From RUG420 sp045642465 (GTDB lineage Bacteria > Bacillota > Clostridia > Oscillospirales > Acutalibacteraceae), in the NCBI GenBank assembly GCA_045642465.1, contig JAZUIY010000002.1, forward strand, positions 39,235 through 103,234: 64,000 nt of DNA, written 5' to 3'. The position numbers were made by a program, and so were the translations under genes. Shown here piece by piece: positions 17,496 through 26,309 of the stretch; the stretch's first letter is position 1; each line of letters begins with the position of its first letter. The notes below the pieces were generated by a model. That model ran no database searches, was not told where the DNA came from, and was given only the letters and a program-made list of their open reading frames with translations.

Positions 17496-17780
17496 ATGGC
17501 TAAATTAAAAGATTTTTTGATTACCACCATTGGTAAGATGGAAAAACTGCTTTACGTTATGGTCATCATTCTTTGGACCGTAGGTACCATCCTTACCATT
17601 ACCACCGGTATGCCATGGATCCAGATTGCTATTATTGCAATGCATATCTGCGAATTCCCAATTGGCTGGACCGTTGGTAAGAAGGCCGGTTTCTCTGTGC
17701 CTTACATTCTCGTAATGCACTTCACCTTCGGCTTCACCTGGTGGGTACCGGTTCTTTACAAAAAGAGCTTAGGCGAATAA
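17496..17780 (+). CDS. small three-helix membrane protein with HxxE and FGFTWWxP motifs (copy 2)
   Basis: 94 residues and clearly paralogous to the gene at 15181: both begin with LKDF, both have AMHICEFPIG and PYILVMHFTFGFTWW. The conservation is strongest in helices 2 and 3 and weak in helix 1, which suggests that helices 2 and 3 form the functional core. RBS TAGGAGA; 23 bases after the DUF362 gene and closed by a terminator. Flanking of one large gene by two copies of a small one suggests a fixed-stoichiometry complex. Confidence 0.65.
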   Translation: MAKLKDFLITTIGKMEKLLYVMVIILWTVGTILTITTGMPWIQIAIIAMHICEFPIGWTVGKKAGFSVPYILVMHFTFGFTWWVPVLYKKSLGE

Positions 17781-17803
17781 TCAAAATACACAAAAATAAG
17801 ACG

Positions 17804-17842
17804 TGGGCGTCACCGTTCTTGGTGGCGCCCATTTCTTGTTTT
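17804..17842 (+). terminator. Rho-independent terminator after the DUF362 operon
   Basis: Stem TGGGCGTCACC/GGTGGCGCCCA (one wobble pair), GTTCTT loop, followed by a T-rich tract that overlaps the -35 of the next promoter. Confidence 0.85.
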
Positions 17843-17864
17843 AAATGTATATAAATGCTATAAT
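17836..17864 (+). promoter_or_regulatory. promoter of the ruvC-clpE operon
   Basis: TTGTTT (17836-17841), 17-base spacer, TATAAT (17859-17864) with an upstream TG (extended -10). It starts 34 bases before the ruvC ATG. Confidence 0.75.
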
Positions 17865-17897
17865 ATTACGACTATTGCTTAGAATTAGGAGGTGCCT

Positions 17898-18428
17898 ATG
17901 AGAATCCTTGGAATTGACCCAGGTTACGCCATCATCGGATGGGGTGTTCTGGACTTTGAATCAGGCAAATGCAAGGTAGTGGACTACGGTGCAATTACCA
18001 CGCCGGCCGGCATGGATTTCCCGAAGCGCCTCAGCATTATTTACGACATGGCTTTTGAAATTATGGAGAAGTACCAGCCGGAAGTCATGTCCATAGAAAA
18101 GTTGTTCTTCACCAACAACAAAACCACGGGTATTGACGTGGCGCAAGCCAGAGGCTGTGTGGTGTTGGCTGCTGAGCAGCACGACATGGAAATCCATGAA
18201 TACACACCAATGCAGGTGAAGCAGGCCGTGGTCGGGTACGGCAAAGCCGACAAGAAGCAGGTCATGGAAATGACCCGCATGATTTTAGGGCTCAAGGAAG
18301 TGCCGAAGCCGGACGACACGGCAGACGCCTTGGCCATGGCAATTTGTCACGGCCACGTAAACGGTTCCAAGATGGGACCCATGGACCCGGGAAAACAGAA
18401 AAAACTCCGTATTCGAAACGGAATTTAA
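17898..18428 (+). CDS. ruvC: Holliday junction endonuclease RuvC
   Basis: 176 residues, usual length. The catalytic acidic set is visible: Asp in GIDPG at the N-terminus, Glu in IEKLFF and the Asp pair in DDTADALA. It cuts Holliday junctions bound by RuvAB. The ATG at 17898 follows TAGGAGGTG; an in-frame GTG 6 bases earlier overlaps that site. First gene of a long same-strand run. Confidence 0.97.
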   Translation: MRILGIDPGYAIIGWGVLDFESGKCKVVDYGAITTPAGMDFPKRLSIIYDMAFEIMEKYQPEVMSIEKLFFTNNKTTGIDVAQARGCVVLAAEQHDMEIHEYTPMQVKQAVVGYGKADKKQVMEMTRMILGLKEVPKPDDTADALAMAICHGHVNGSKMGPMDPGKQKKLRIRNGI

Positions 18429-18457
18429 TGGGCAAATAAATTTTTGGGAGAGAAGTT

Positions 18458-19060
18458 ATGTTTTATAGCTTAACAGGAACCATCGTCAATGTAGATGCCA
18501 ACAGCATTGCCATTGACTGCAACGGCATTGCATTCCTTTGTCAAGTCAGCATGAATACGCTGAAGCATGTAGACGGGGAAGGCATGCAGGCAACCCTCTA
18601 CACCTACCTGAATGTGAAGCAGGATGGGGTAGACCTTTTTGGATTCCACAGCAAGGAAGAACTGGAGACCTTTAAACTGTTGACCTCTGTCAGCGGGGTA
18701 GGTCCAAAAGCAGCCCTTGCCATTTTGTCCGTATTGGAACCGTCCCAGTTGGCCATTGCCGTGGCCAGTTCTGACACCAAAGCCATTCAGCAGGCACAGG
18801 GCGTAGGCAAGAAGGTTGCCGACCGCGTAGTGCTGGAACTGAAAGACAAGGTTGCCAAGGGCCTGGGTTCCGGAAACTTATCCACAGACTACAAAGCAGC
18901 CGCCACTTCCACTGCCGGAAATTCCGACATGGCCACTGCCATTGCCGCATTGGTACAAATGGGTTACAGCCAGTCCGAAGCCAGCATTGCCGTAGGCCAG
19001 GTAGATCCATCCCTGCCGGCCTCCAAAATGGTAACCGCCGCTTTGAAACACTTAATGTAA
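18458..19060 (+). CDS. ruvA: Holliday junction branch migration protein RuvA
   Basis: 200 residues. Domain I (OB fold, MFYSLTGTIV) is followed by helix-hairpin-helix motifs (SGVGPKAALAIL and GVGKKVADRVVLEL) and a C-terminal domain III that binds RuvB (ALVQMGYSQSEA). Forms the tetrameric junction-binding core. RBS GGGAGAG. Confidence 0.97.
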   Translation: MFYSLTGTIVNVDANSIAIDCNGIAFLCQVSMNTLKHVDGEGMQATLYTYLNVKQDGVDLFGFHSKEELETFKLLTSVSGVGPKAALAILSVLEPSQLAIAVASSDTKAIQQAQGVGKKVADRVVLELKDKVAKGLGSGNLSTDYKAAATSTAGNSDMATAIAALVQMGYSQSEASIAVGQVDPSLPASKMVTAALKHLM

Positions 19061-19073
19061 GAGGTGAGAATTC

Positions 19074-20123
19074 TTGTTTACTGATGATATGGATTTTGAA
19101 AGCCGTCTGGTAACACCGGAATTCTCCGGAGACGACGAAAACTACGAATATTCCTTGCGTCCCCGCACCATGAATGACTACATTGGTCAGGAGAAGGTAA
19201 AGGAAAATCTGAAAATTTATATTGACGCTGCCAAGCGCAGAGGGGAATCCTTAGACCACGTTTTGCTCTATGGCCCTCCGGGTCTTGGGAAAACCACCTT
19301 GGCCGGCATCATTGCCGCCGAAATGGGCGTCAACATCCGCGTCACTTCCGGTCCTGCCATTGAAAAGCAGGGAGACTTGGCCGCACTGCTGACCAACCTG
19401 GAAGACGGAGACGTGCTCTTCATTGACGAAATTCACCGCCTGTCCCGCCAGGTAGAAGAAATTCTTTACCCGGCCATGGAAGACGGCGCCATTGACCTGA
19501 TTATCGGCAAAGGCCCAAGCGCACAATCCTTGCGGATTGACCTGCCGAAGTTCACTTTGGTTGGTGCTACCACCAGAGCAGGTCAATTGTCTGCACCACT
19601 CAGGGACCGCTTTGGTATGATTCTCCGGTTGGAAATGTACACACCGGAACAGCTGGCTGCCATTGTCCAACGCAGTGCCGACATCCTCGGCATTGGCATG
19701 GACAGCACCGGCGCCTTGGAAATTGCCACCCGTTCCCGCGGTACCCCACGTATTGCCAACCGGCTCTTAAAGCGGGCCCGTGACTTTGCCGAAGTAGTGG
19801 GCAATGGCATCATTGACAAAGACACCGCTAACTTAGCATTATCCCGCATGGAAATTGACCCACTGGGTTTGGACAACATTGACCGGACCTTGCTGACTTC
19901 CATGATAAAATTCTATAACGGTGGCCCAGTGGGCTTAGAAACCATTGCCGCCGCCATTGGGGAAGAAGCCGTTACCATTGAGGACGTTTACGAACCTTAC
20001 CTGATGCAGATTGGCTTCTTAAGCCGTACGCCACGCGGCCGTATGGTAACGCCGGCAGGTTACAAACACCTGGGCATCCCTTATCCGGGCAGTGAAGCAC
20101 CGGAACAGTTAAAGATGAAGTAA
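19074..20123 (+). CDS. ruvB: Holliday junction helicase RuvB
   Basis: 349 residues. AAA+ motor with Walker A GPPGLGKTT, Walker B LFIDEIHR and sensor/Arg-finger region GATTRAGQLSAPLRDRFG. A C-terminal winged helix (GFLSRTPRGRMVTPAGYKHLG) is present. The likely start is TTG at 19074, since GAGGTGAG lies 6-7 bases upstream; the next ATG (19089) is too far from it. Drives branch migration with RuvA. Confidence 0.96.
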   Translation: MFTDDMDFESRLVTPEFSGDDENYEYSLRPRTMNDYIGQEKVKENLKIYIDAAKRRGESLDHVLLYGPPGLGKTTLAGIIAAEMGVNIRVTSGPAIEKQGDLAALLTNLEDGDVLFIDEIHRLSRQVEEILYPAMEDGAIDLIIGKGPSAQSLRIDLPKFTLVGATTRAGQLSAPLRDRFGMILRLEMYTPEQLAAIVQRSADILGIGMDSTGALEIATRSRGTPRIANRLLKRARDFAEVVGNGIIDKDTANLALSRMEIDPLGLDNIDRTLLTSMIKFYNGGPVGLETIAAAIGEEAVTIEDVYEPYLMQIGFLSRTPRGRMVTPAGYKHLGIPYPGSEAPEQLKMK

Positions 20124-20137
20124 TGAAGGAGTAAATC

Positions 20138-21028
20138 ATGAGAAGTACCGAATTCTGGGAGGACTATGAACTTCTGGATTCTTCCGACGGAGAGCGTTTG
20201 GAACGCTGGGGCAACATTACCTTAATCCGTCCGGATCCCCAGGTCATTTGGAAAACCCCGAAAAAACATCCGGGCTGGCGCAACGCAGATGCCCGTTACC
20301 TTCGCTCTGACAAGGGTGGCGGCAACTGGGACGTCTATAAGAAGTTCCCAGAGGAATGGACCATCGAGTACCGTGACCTGACCTTCAAAATTAAACCAAT
20401 GGGCTTCAAGCACGTAGGCCTCTTCCCGGAACAGGCTGTAAACTGGGACTATTTCCGCAAAGTCATCCGTGACTCCGGCAGAGACGACGTAAAAGTGCTG
20501 AACTTGTTTGCCTATACCGGCGGCGCTACCGTTGCTGCACTGAAGGAAGGCGCCTCCGTATGCCACGTTGATGCCTCCAAGGGCATGGTGGCCTACGCCA
20601 AGGAAAACGCCGCACTGTCCGGCGTTGCCGACAAGCCGGTGCGCTGGCTGGTAGATGACTGCCTCAAATTTGTGCAGCGGGAAATCCGCCGGGGCAACAA
20701 ATACGACATCATCATCATGGACCCGCCAAGTTACGGCAGAGGCCCGGGGGGAGAGGTTTGGAAGTTAGAAGAAAAAGTCTTCGAACTGGTAGAAACCTGC
20801 ACTAAGGTACTCTCAGACGATCCTCTGTTGTTCTTAATCAACTCTTACACCACCGGACTTTCTCCGTCGGTTATGAGTTATATTCTCGGCAGCTTAATTG
20901 TGCCGGAACACGGTGGCTTCGTACACTGTGATGAAATTGGTCTGAAGACCACCCAGACCGGCATGTGCCTGCCATGCGGTGCCTCCGCCTTCTGGGAAAC
21001 CGACAAGAAGTTAACTAGGAGACTATAA
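20138..21028 (+). CDS. class I SAM-dependent methyltransferase (RlmI-like rRNA methyltransferase family)
   Basis: 296 residues. The SAM-binding motif LNLFAYTGGATVAAL and catalytic-region DPPSYGRGPGGEVW place it in the Methyltrans_SAM family, whose studied members methylate 23S rRNA cytosines. It lacks the N-terminal PUA domain of true RlmI, so the exact target is uncertain. RBS AAGGAG; its stop touches the ATG of ecfA1. Confidence 0.85.
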   Translation: MRSTEFWEDYELLDSSDGERLERWGNITLIRPDPQVIWKTPKKHPGWRNADARYLRSDKGGGNWDVYKKFPEEWTIEYRDLTFKIKPMGFKHVGLFPEQAVNWDYFRKVIRDSGRDDVKVLNLFAYTGGATVAALKEGASVCHVDASKGMVAYAKENAALSGVADKPVRWLVDDCLKFVQREIRRGNKYDIIIMDPPSYGRGPGGEVWKLEEKVFELVETCTKVLSDDPLLFLINSYTTGLSPSVMSYILGSLIVPEHGGFVHCDEIGLKTTQTGMCLPCGASAFWETDKKLTRRL

Positions 21029-21895
21029 ATGGAAGAATTAATAAAATTCCAAAATGTCTATTTCACCTATGACTATGAAGAGGAAGGGGAAGCCCAGGCT
21101 TCCGCTCCGAAATTGGCCATCAACGGTGTGGACCTGACCCTTTACAAAGGAGAATACATTGCGGTCTTAGGACACAATGGTTCCGGTAAGTCCACCTTGG
21201 CCAAACTCTGTAACGGCATCTTGGTGCCGGACAAAGGGGACGTCATCTCCTACGGTATCAATACCAAGGACGAGGACAAACTCATGGAACTGCGCCAGCA
21301 CATTGGCATGGTGTTCCAAAATCCGGATAACCAAATTGTTGCCACCGTCGTAGAAGAAGACGTGGCCTTTGGCCCGGAAAACTTAGGTGTGCCACCGGAA
21401 GAAATCCGCAGCCGGGTAGAGAAATGCCTGGCCGCCGTTGGCATGACCAAGTATGCAAAGCATGAACCACACAAATTGTCCGGCGGACAAAAGCAGCGTG
21501 TGGCCATTGCCGGCATTTTGGCCATGAACCCGGAATGCATCATTCTGGACGAATCCACCGCCATGCTGGACCCACGGGGCCGCAAAGAGGTTATGGAAAC
21601 CGTCCGCAAAATGCATGACGAACTGGGTCTCACCGTTATCTTTATTACCCACTTCATGGAAGAGGCTGCCACCGCCGGCCGTGTCATTGTCATGGAATCC
21701 GGCAAGGTCATTTCCGATGGCACCCCATATGAAGTCTTCAAAGAAATTGACAAAATCCGCAGCGTGGGACTGGATGTTCCGCAGTCTACGGAATTTGCTG
21801 AACTGCTTTCCGCAGAGGGTATCCCAATGCCGGAAGATATTTTAACCACAGATGAATGCGTTGACGCCATTGTGAACGCCTTGAAGGAGAACTAA
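21029..21895 (+). CDS. ecfA1: ECF transporter ATPase EcfA1
   Basis: 288 residues. Walker A GHNGSGKS, Q-loop FQNPDNQ, signature LSGGQKQRVAIAG and Walker B CIILDESTAMLDP (Glu replaced by Asp-Glu-Ser context as in EcfA1). An acidic insertion (EEEGEAQASA) lies in the first strand region. Works with EcfA2 and EcfT to power uptake of vitamins through interchangeable S subunits, none of which is encoded in this window. Confidence 0.95.
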   Translation: MEELIKFQNVYFTYDYEEEGEAQASAPKLAINGVDLTLYKGEYIAVLGHNGSGKSTLAKLCNGILVPDKGDVISYGINTKDEDKLMELRQHIGMVFQNPDNQIVATVVEEDVAFGPENLGVPPEEIRSRVEKCLAAVGMTKYAKHEPHKLSGGQKQRVAIAGILAMNPECIILDESTAMLDPRGRKEVMETVRKMHDELGLTVIFITHFMEEAATAGRVIVMESGKVISDGTPYEVFKEIDKIRSVGLDVPQSTEFAELLSAEGIPMPEDILTTDECVDAIVNALKEN

Positions 21896-21901
21896 GCTTT
21901 C

Positions 21902-22771
21902 ATGTCCACCATATTGAAAACCGAAAACTTAACATACCGGTATGGCGAAGGAACTCCTTTTGAAAAGGTGGCCATTCACGACGTGAATCTGGACATTGAA
22001 GAGGGGGAACTGGTGGCTATTATTGGTCACACCGGTTCCGGGAAATCCACTTTAATCCAGCACTTCAACGGCCTGTTGAAGCCGACGGAAGGCACCGTAC
22101 TGGTAGACGGTCAGAATATCTGGGAAAGCAAAAAGACCTTAAGAGACAGCCGTTTTGCAGTAGGCCTTTGCTTCCAGTATCCGGAATACCAATTGTTTGA
22201 GGAAACCTGTTACAAAGATATTGCCTTCGGACCGAAGAATATGAAACTGTCCGAAGAGGAAATAGACCGACGTGTCAAAGAGGCTGCCGGATTCTTCGGC
22301 ATTTCCGACGACATGTTAAATAAGTCCCCACTGGACCTGTCCGGCGGGGAAAAGAGAAGGGTAGCCATTGCCGGGGTTATGGCAATGGAACCGAAAATTC
22401 TTATTTTGGATGAACCGACCGCAGGTCTGGACCCAAAGGGCCGAGACCAAATCCTGAAGCTCATCCGGGACTACCGAGACAAAACCGGCAGCACCGTGCT
22501 CATTGTTTCCCACTCCATGGAAGACGTGGCCAAAATTGCTACCAAGGTTTTGGTTATGAACGACGCCACCGTAGAATTCTACGGCACCGTTCACGACTGT
22601 TATAAGCGGGCAGAGCGTCTGGTAGAAATTGGCCTGGACGTACCGCAGATTACCAAGATTTTCCTTGGCTTAAAAGAAAAAGGTGTGGATTGCCGCACCG
22701 ACATTTACACCGTGCCTTTCGGCGTAGAGGAACTGAAACGCCTCTTCGGAAAGGAGGGTGCAAATGGTTAA
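21902..22771 (+). CDS. ecfA2: ECF transporter ATPase EcfA2
   Basis: 289 residues. Walker A GHTGSGKS, Q-loop FQYPEYQLF (typical of EcfA2), signature LSGGEKRRVAIAG and Walker B ILILDEPTAGLDP. Six bases after ecfA1; its last codons overlap the ecfT start by 8 bases, so the pair is translationally coupled. Confidence 0.95.
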   Translation: MSTILKTENLTYRYGEGTPFEKVAIHDVNLDIEEGELVAIIGHTGSGKSTLIQHFNGLLKPTEGTVLVDGQNIWESKKTLRDSRFAVGLCFQYPEYQLFEETCYKDIAFGPKNMKLSEEEIDRRVKEAAGFFGISDDMLNKSPLDLSGGEKRRVAIAGVMAMEPKILILDEPTAGLDPKGRDQILKLIRDYRDKTGSTVLIVSHSMEDVAKIATKVLVMNDATVEFYGTVHDCYKRAERLVEIGLDVPQITKIFLGLKEKGVDCRTDIYTVPFGVEELKRLFGKEGANG

Positions 22772-23579
22772 GAATATTACCATTGGCCAGTATTTCCCTG
22801 GGAATTCCTTCTTACACAAAATGGATCCCCGCATGAAACTGGTGCTGACCCTCATCTTTATTGTCTGCATCTTCATCTGCAAAAACTTCTGGTCCTTGGC
22901 CCTCATGGTTTTGGCACTGGCCATTATGGTTCTCTGTTCCAAAATCCCAATCAGCACCATTTTCAAGGGCATCCGTCCGATTGTTATTATCATTGTGCTG
23001 ACGGCCCTCATTAACGTGTTCTACGTAGACAAGGGCACCACATGGGTGGACTGGCGCTTCATTCACATCAGCTCCGGCGGTGTGTTTACCGCCATCTTCA
23101 TGGTAGTACGCATTATGTGTCTCATTGTGGCCAGTTCCTTGTTGACGTACACTACATCGCCAACCTTAATTACCGACGGCATTGAACGGCTGCTGAGCCC
23201 GCTGAAGTTTATGCGGGGCAGCGTTCACACCGTGGCCATGATGATGACCATTGCCCTTCGGTTTATTCCGACCCTCATTGATGAGTTTGACAAGATTACC
23301 AGTGCCCAGAAGGCAAGAGGGGCCGACCTGGAAACCGGTACCCTGGTAGAACGGGCCAAGGCCTTAATACCGGTTATTATTCCTTTGTTTATTACTTCCT
23401 TCCGCAGAGCGTATGATTTGGCCTTTGCCATGGAATGCCGCTGCTACCACGGATACGAAGGACGTACCCGCATGAAGGAAATGCATTTGGAGCGGAGAGA
23501 CTATGTAGCACTTCTGTTCCAGGTACTCATTCTGGCAGGCATTATCCTGCTGAATTTCTTCTTTAATCACGTTATTTAA
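22764..23579 (+). CDS. ecfT: ECF transporter transmembrane subunit EcfT
   Basis: 271 residues. Hydrophobic N-terminal half with several helices, then the two coupling motifs of EcfT: KARGADLETG and the AMECRCYHG region. The ATG at 22764 follows AAGGAGGG inside the end of ecfA2. Scaffold that links EcfA1A2 to substrate-binding S proteins. Confidence 0.94.
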   Translation: MVKNITIGQYFPGNSFLHKMDPRMKLVLTLIFIVCIFICKNFWSLALMVLALAIMVLCSKIPISTIFKGIRPIVIIIVLTALINVFYVDKGTTWVDWRFIHISSGGVFTAIFMVVRIMCLIVASSLLTYTTSPTLITDGIERLLSPLKFMRGSVHTVAMMMTIALRFIPTLIDEFDKITSAQKARGADLETGTLVERAKALIPVIIPLFITSFRRAYDLAFAMECRCYHGYEGRTRMKEMHLERRDYVALLFQVLILAGIILLNFFFNHVI

Positions 23580-23596
23580 GAAAGGTGGATTGGTTC

Positions 23597-24349
23597 ATGA
23601 GAAACATTCTTCTAACCATAAAGTTCCTCGGAACCAATTATCATGGCTGGCAGGTCCAGGAGAACGCCAAGTCCGTTCAGGAAGAACTGCAGGATGCCGT
23701 GGAAGCCATCTTTGGCAGCCGGGAAGCTATTTCCGGCTGTTCCCGTACGGACAGCGGGGTACATGCCAACAGGTACTGCTGCACCCTTCGTACGGAACGT
23801 GACATAGACTGTTTCCGCCTCATGGGAGCCCTCAATGCCAAACTGCCGGAAGACATTGGCGTTGTGGCTGCCAAAGACGTACCGGAGGACTTCCATCCTC
23901 GGTACAGTGCCACCGGAAAGCAGTATATTTATCAGATTTACAACGGTCCGGGCAAGGACCCGTTCCTGGCCGACCGGGCCTATGAATACCACCCGCGGAT
24001 TGACGTGGACCTGCTGAATGAGCAGGCCAAGGACTTCGTTGGCACCCACGACTTTACGTCCTTCTGTGCCAACAAAGTGCCGGTGAACGACAACATCCGC
24101 ACGGTGCGCCATGCCTCCGTTACCAAAGAGGGGGACATGGTAACCTTTACCGTGGAAGCCGACGGCTTCCTCTACAACATGGTCCGCATTATGGTGGGCA
24201 CCTTGCTCTTCATTAACGAAGGCAAGCGGCCGGCCGGCTCCATTCCGGATCTGCTGGCAGCCCGGGACCGTAACGCAGCCGGTGCCACGGCACCTGCCTG
24301 CGGCCTTTATTTAAACCAAGTCTTTTACGAAGGGAGTGACAAAGGATGA
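23597..24349 (+). CDS. truA: tRNA pseudouridine synthase A
   Basis: 250 residues. The catalytic Asp52 lies in GCSRTDSGVHA. Makes pseudouridine at positions 38-40 of the tRNA anticodon arm. The ATG at 23597 follows GAAAGGTGG. The order ecfA1-ecfA2-ecfT-truA is the common Bacillota arrangement, but here it is detached from the ribosomal protein genes that usually flank it. The stop overlaps the next start (ATGA). Confidence 0.96.
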   Translation: MRNILLTIKFLGTNYHGWQVQENAKSVQEELQDAVEAIFGSREAISGCSRTDSGVHANRYCCTLRTERDIDCFRLMGALNAKLPEDIGVVAAKDVPEDFHPRYSATGKQYIYQIYNGPGKDPFLADRAYEYHPRIDVDLLNEQAKDFVGTHDFTSFCANKVPVNDNIRTVRHASVTKEGDMVTFTVEADGFLYNMVRIMVGTLLFINEGKRPAGSIPDLLAARDRNAAGATAPACGLYLNQVFYEGSDKG

Positions 24350-25656
24350 GCAACGCACCAAAGAAGAAAAGCAATCAGCCTGCACTGGTGCAGGCCGTGC
24401 AAAATGCGTTTCAGGACTTCAACTTGAAAGAATTCCTCATGAACTTTGACTGGAATAAAATCAAAGCTTTTTGGAAACGCCATAAGCCATCCCAAAAAGC
24501 CACTCGTATACTTTCTTTGATTTTAGTGCTGGTCATGCTGTTGCTGATTGCCTTGTCCAGTTTCCACATTGCTTCCTTGTCTTCCATGAGAGACAGCCTG
24601 AACAATGCAGCCAAATCCGCTGCACCGGGCGGCGGGTTCCCGTATCAGGTCAACTCCGCTTCTGTGGAAAAAATCGGGGTATTGTCCGGAGACATCTTCT
24701 TACTGAAGGATACGGAAACCGTATCCCTTTCCAATTCCGCAAAGGAAACCTGTAAGAAGCCGCATTCCTACGCTAACCCGGCCATGTCTATTAACGGACA
24801 TAAGGCCTTGGTCTACAACCGTGGGGAACGCCGGTACCGCATTGAAACCCGTACCGACATTGTCTACGAAGGCCAAACCGACGAAGGGGAAGACATTATT
24901 ACTGCTTGCATTGGCAAGAAGGGAAACATTGCTTTGGCAACCCTGAGCCCGAAGGCAACCTCCCGCTTGACCGTTATCAACAGTTCCTATAAGAAGACAG
25001 AATTCATTTGGAACTGTGCTGAACATACCATTACTTCCGTGTCCCTTTCGGAAAACGGAAAGTATGTTGCCTGTTCCGTGATTGGCGCCAAAGACGGCAA
25101 GAGCTACTCCAAAGTATTCGTCTTTGACTTTGCCTATGAAGATCCGGTTTGTACCTTTGAATATCCGGGCACTGCTATTATCAGTGTAAACTTCACCAGC
25201 AACTCCAACTTAGTAGCCGTTGGAGACAACAAGATTTCCTTCATTCGAAATCTGAAGAAAAACAATGAAACCGACTTTGAAACCAGTGTGGTTTCCGGTC
25301 TCTGTTATACCCCGGGTGGGGAAACTGTCGTGGTACTTGCAGAATACGGTAGTATGAACTGCCAGTCTTTGCGCTGTTACAACGCTGCCGGCAGAACATC
25401 CTTTGAACGCAAGTACACCGAACAGATTAAATCTGTAACCGCTTCTGACTCCCGCATTACCGTACTTTGCAATACTCATGTAGACAGTTACGGTTTGGGC
25501 GGTCACCGTTACAGACGCCATCCGGCCAAATCCAATTCCATCAGTGCCTTCCGCTGCAACGGAAAGACCTACCTCTATGAAAACGGTAATATTTCCAAAG
25601 CCCACGGACATTACAAGGCACCGAAGGTAGAAAAACCGGAGGAAAATACCAAATGA
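24346..25656 (+). CDS. DUF5711-like membrane-anchored beta-propeller type protein
   Basis: 436 residues. A lysine-rich cytoplasmic N-terminus of about 50 residues and one membrane helix (ILSLILVLVMLLLIALSSF) precede an extracytoplasmic domain of repeated short beta-strand units (patterns such as GKYVACSVIGAKDGKSY and SNLVAVGDNKISF), suggestive of a propeller. This matches DUF5711 proteins of Clostridia as I recall them. Function unknown; an envelope role is plausible because a CvpA-like gene overlaps it (ATGA). Confidence 0.6.
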   Translation: MSNAPKKKSNQPALVQAVQNAFQDFNLKEFLMNFDWNKIKAFWKRHKPSQKATRILSLILVLVMLLLIALSSFHIASLSSMRDSLNNAAKSAAPGGGFPYQVNSASVEKIGVLSGDIFLLKDTETVSLSNSAKETCKKPHSYANPAMSINGHKALVYNRGERRYRIETRTDIVYEGQTDEGEDIITACIGKKGNIALATLSPKATSRLTVINSSYKKTEFIWNCAEHTITSVSLSENGKYVACSVIGAKDGKSYSKVFVFDFAYEDPVCTFEYPGTAIISVNFTSNSNLVAVGDNKISFIRNLKKNNETDFETSVVSGLCYTPGGETVVVLAEYGSMNCQSLRCYNAAGRTSFERKYTEQIKSVTASDSRITVLCNTHVDSYGLGGHRYRRHPAKSNSISAFRCNGKTYLYENGNISKAHGHYKAPKVEKPEENTK

Positions 25657-26297
25657 TCGTTGATATTGCACTGCTGATTTTCTTGGCGGTAGTCATTATC
25701 CAGTCTTACCACCGCGGTGCATTAAGCGCTCTTTCGGGCGTGATCACCTTTGCCCTTGCCAGCTTCGTAACCGTTCGTTACGTGGAAGTGGTTTCCAAAT
25801 TTCTCTATGACAAGTTCCTTCGGGGTATCTTTGTAGAGAACATTAAGAAAAACATTTTCAATGGCTCGGTTTACCACGAAGGGGGTAAGTGGAGAGACTT
25901 CTTTTTGGAAGCTTCGAAGTTCCAATCCAAAGCTTCCGACGTAGCGGAATACATTGTGGACCACTACTTGCAGGATGTTATTTTGCAAGTGACAGGTATG
26001 GTTTTAACTTTACTTTTGTTTTGGGCCTTATCCTTTGTGTTGCGCCGATTATTACGACTCGTAACCCGTACATTGCACCATACGCCGGTGCTGGGCAGCA
26101 TTGACCAGACCGTGGGTGGAATTATGGGTGTGCTGGAAGGCATCCTCTGTGTTGCCGTTCTGGCTTATGCACTGTCCTTCCTAAAGGATTCCGGGTGGGA
26201 TGGTGTGCCTGCATCGCTCATGCAGCAAATGCAAGATTCTTACTTCATAACATTTGCCTCCCATGACCTTGCACCCTTTATCAAAAGTTTGTTATAA
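25653..26297 (+). CDS. CvpA-family membrane protein
   Basis: 214 residues with four hydrophobic helices (near 1-35, 100-125, 145-180 and the C-terminus). The N-terminal pattern VDIALLIFLAVVIIQSYHRGALSAL, shortened here to its gist of a helix ending in a charged RG turn, is typical of the CvpA/YshB family. CvpA is linked to colicin V export in E. coli and to envelope homeostasis elsewhere. The start overlaps the preceding stop. Confidence 0.7.
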   Translation: MIVDIALLIFLAVVIIQSYHRGALSALSGVITFALASFVTVRYVEVVSKFLYDKFLRGIFVENIKKNIFNGSVYHEGGKWRDFFLEASKFQSKASDVAEYIVDHYLQDVILQVTGMVLTLLLFWALSFVLRRLLRLVTRTLHHTPVLGSIDQTVGGIMGVLEGILCVAVLAYALSFLKDSGWDGVPASLMQQMQDSYFITFASHDLAPFIKSLL

Positions 26298-26309
26298 GGA
26301 GAATTCACT

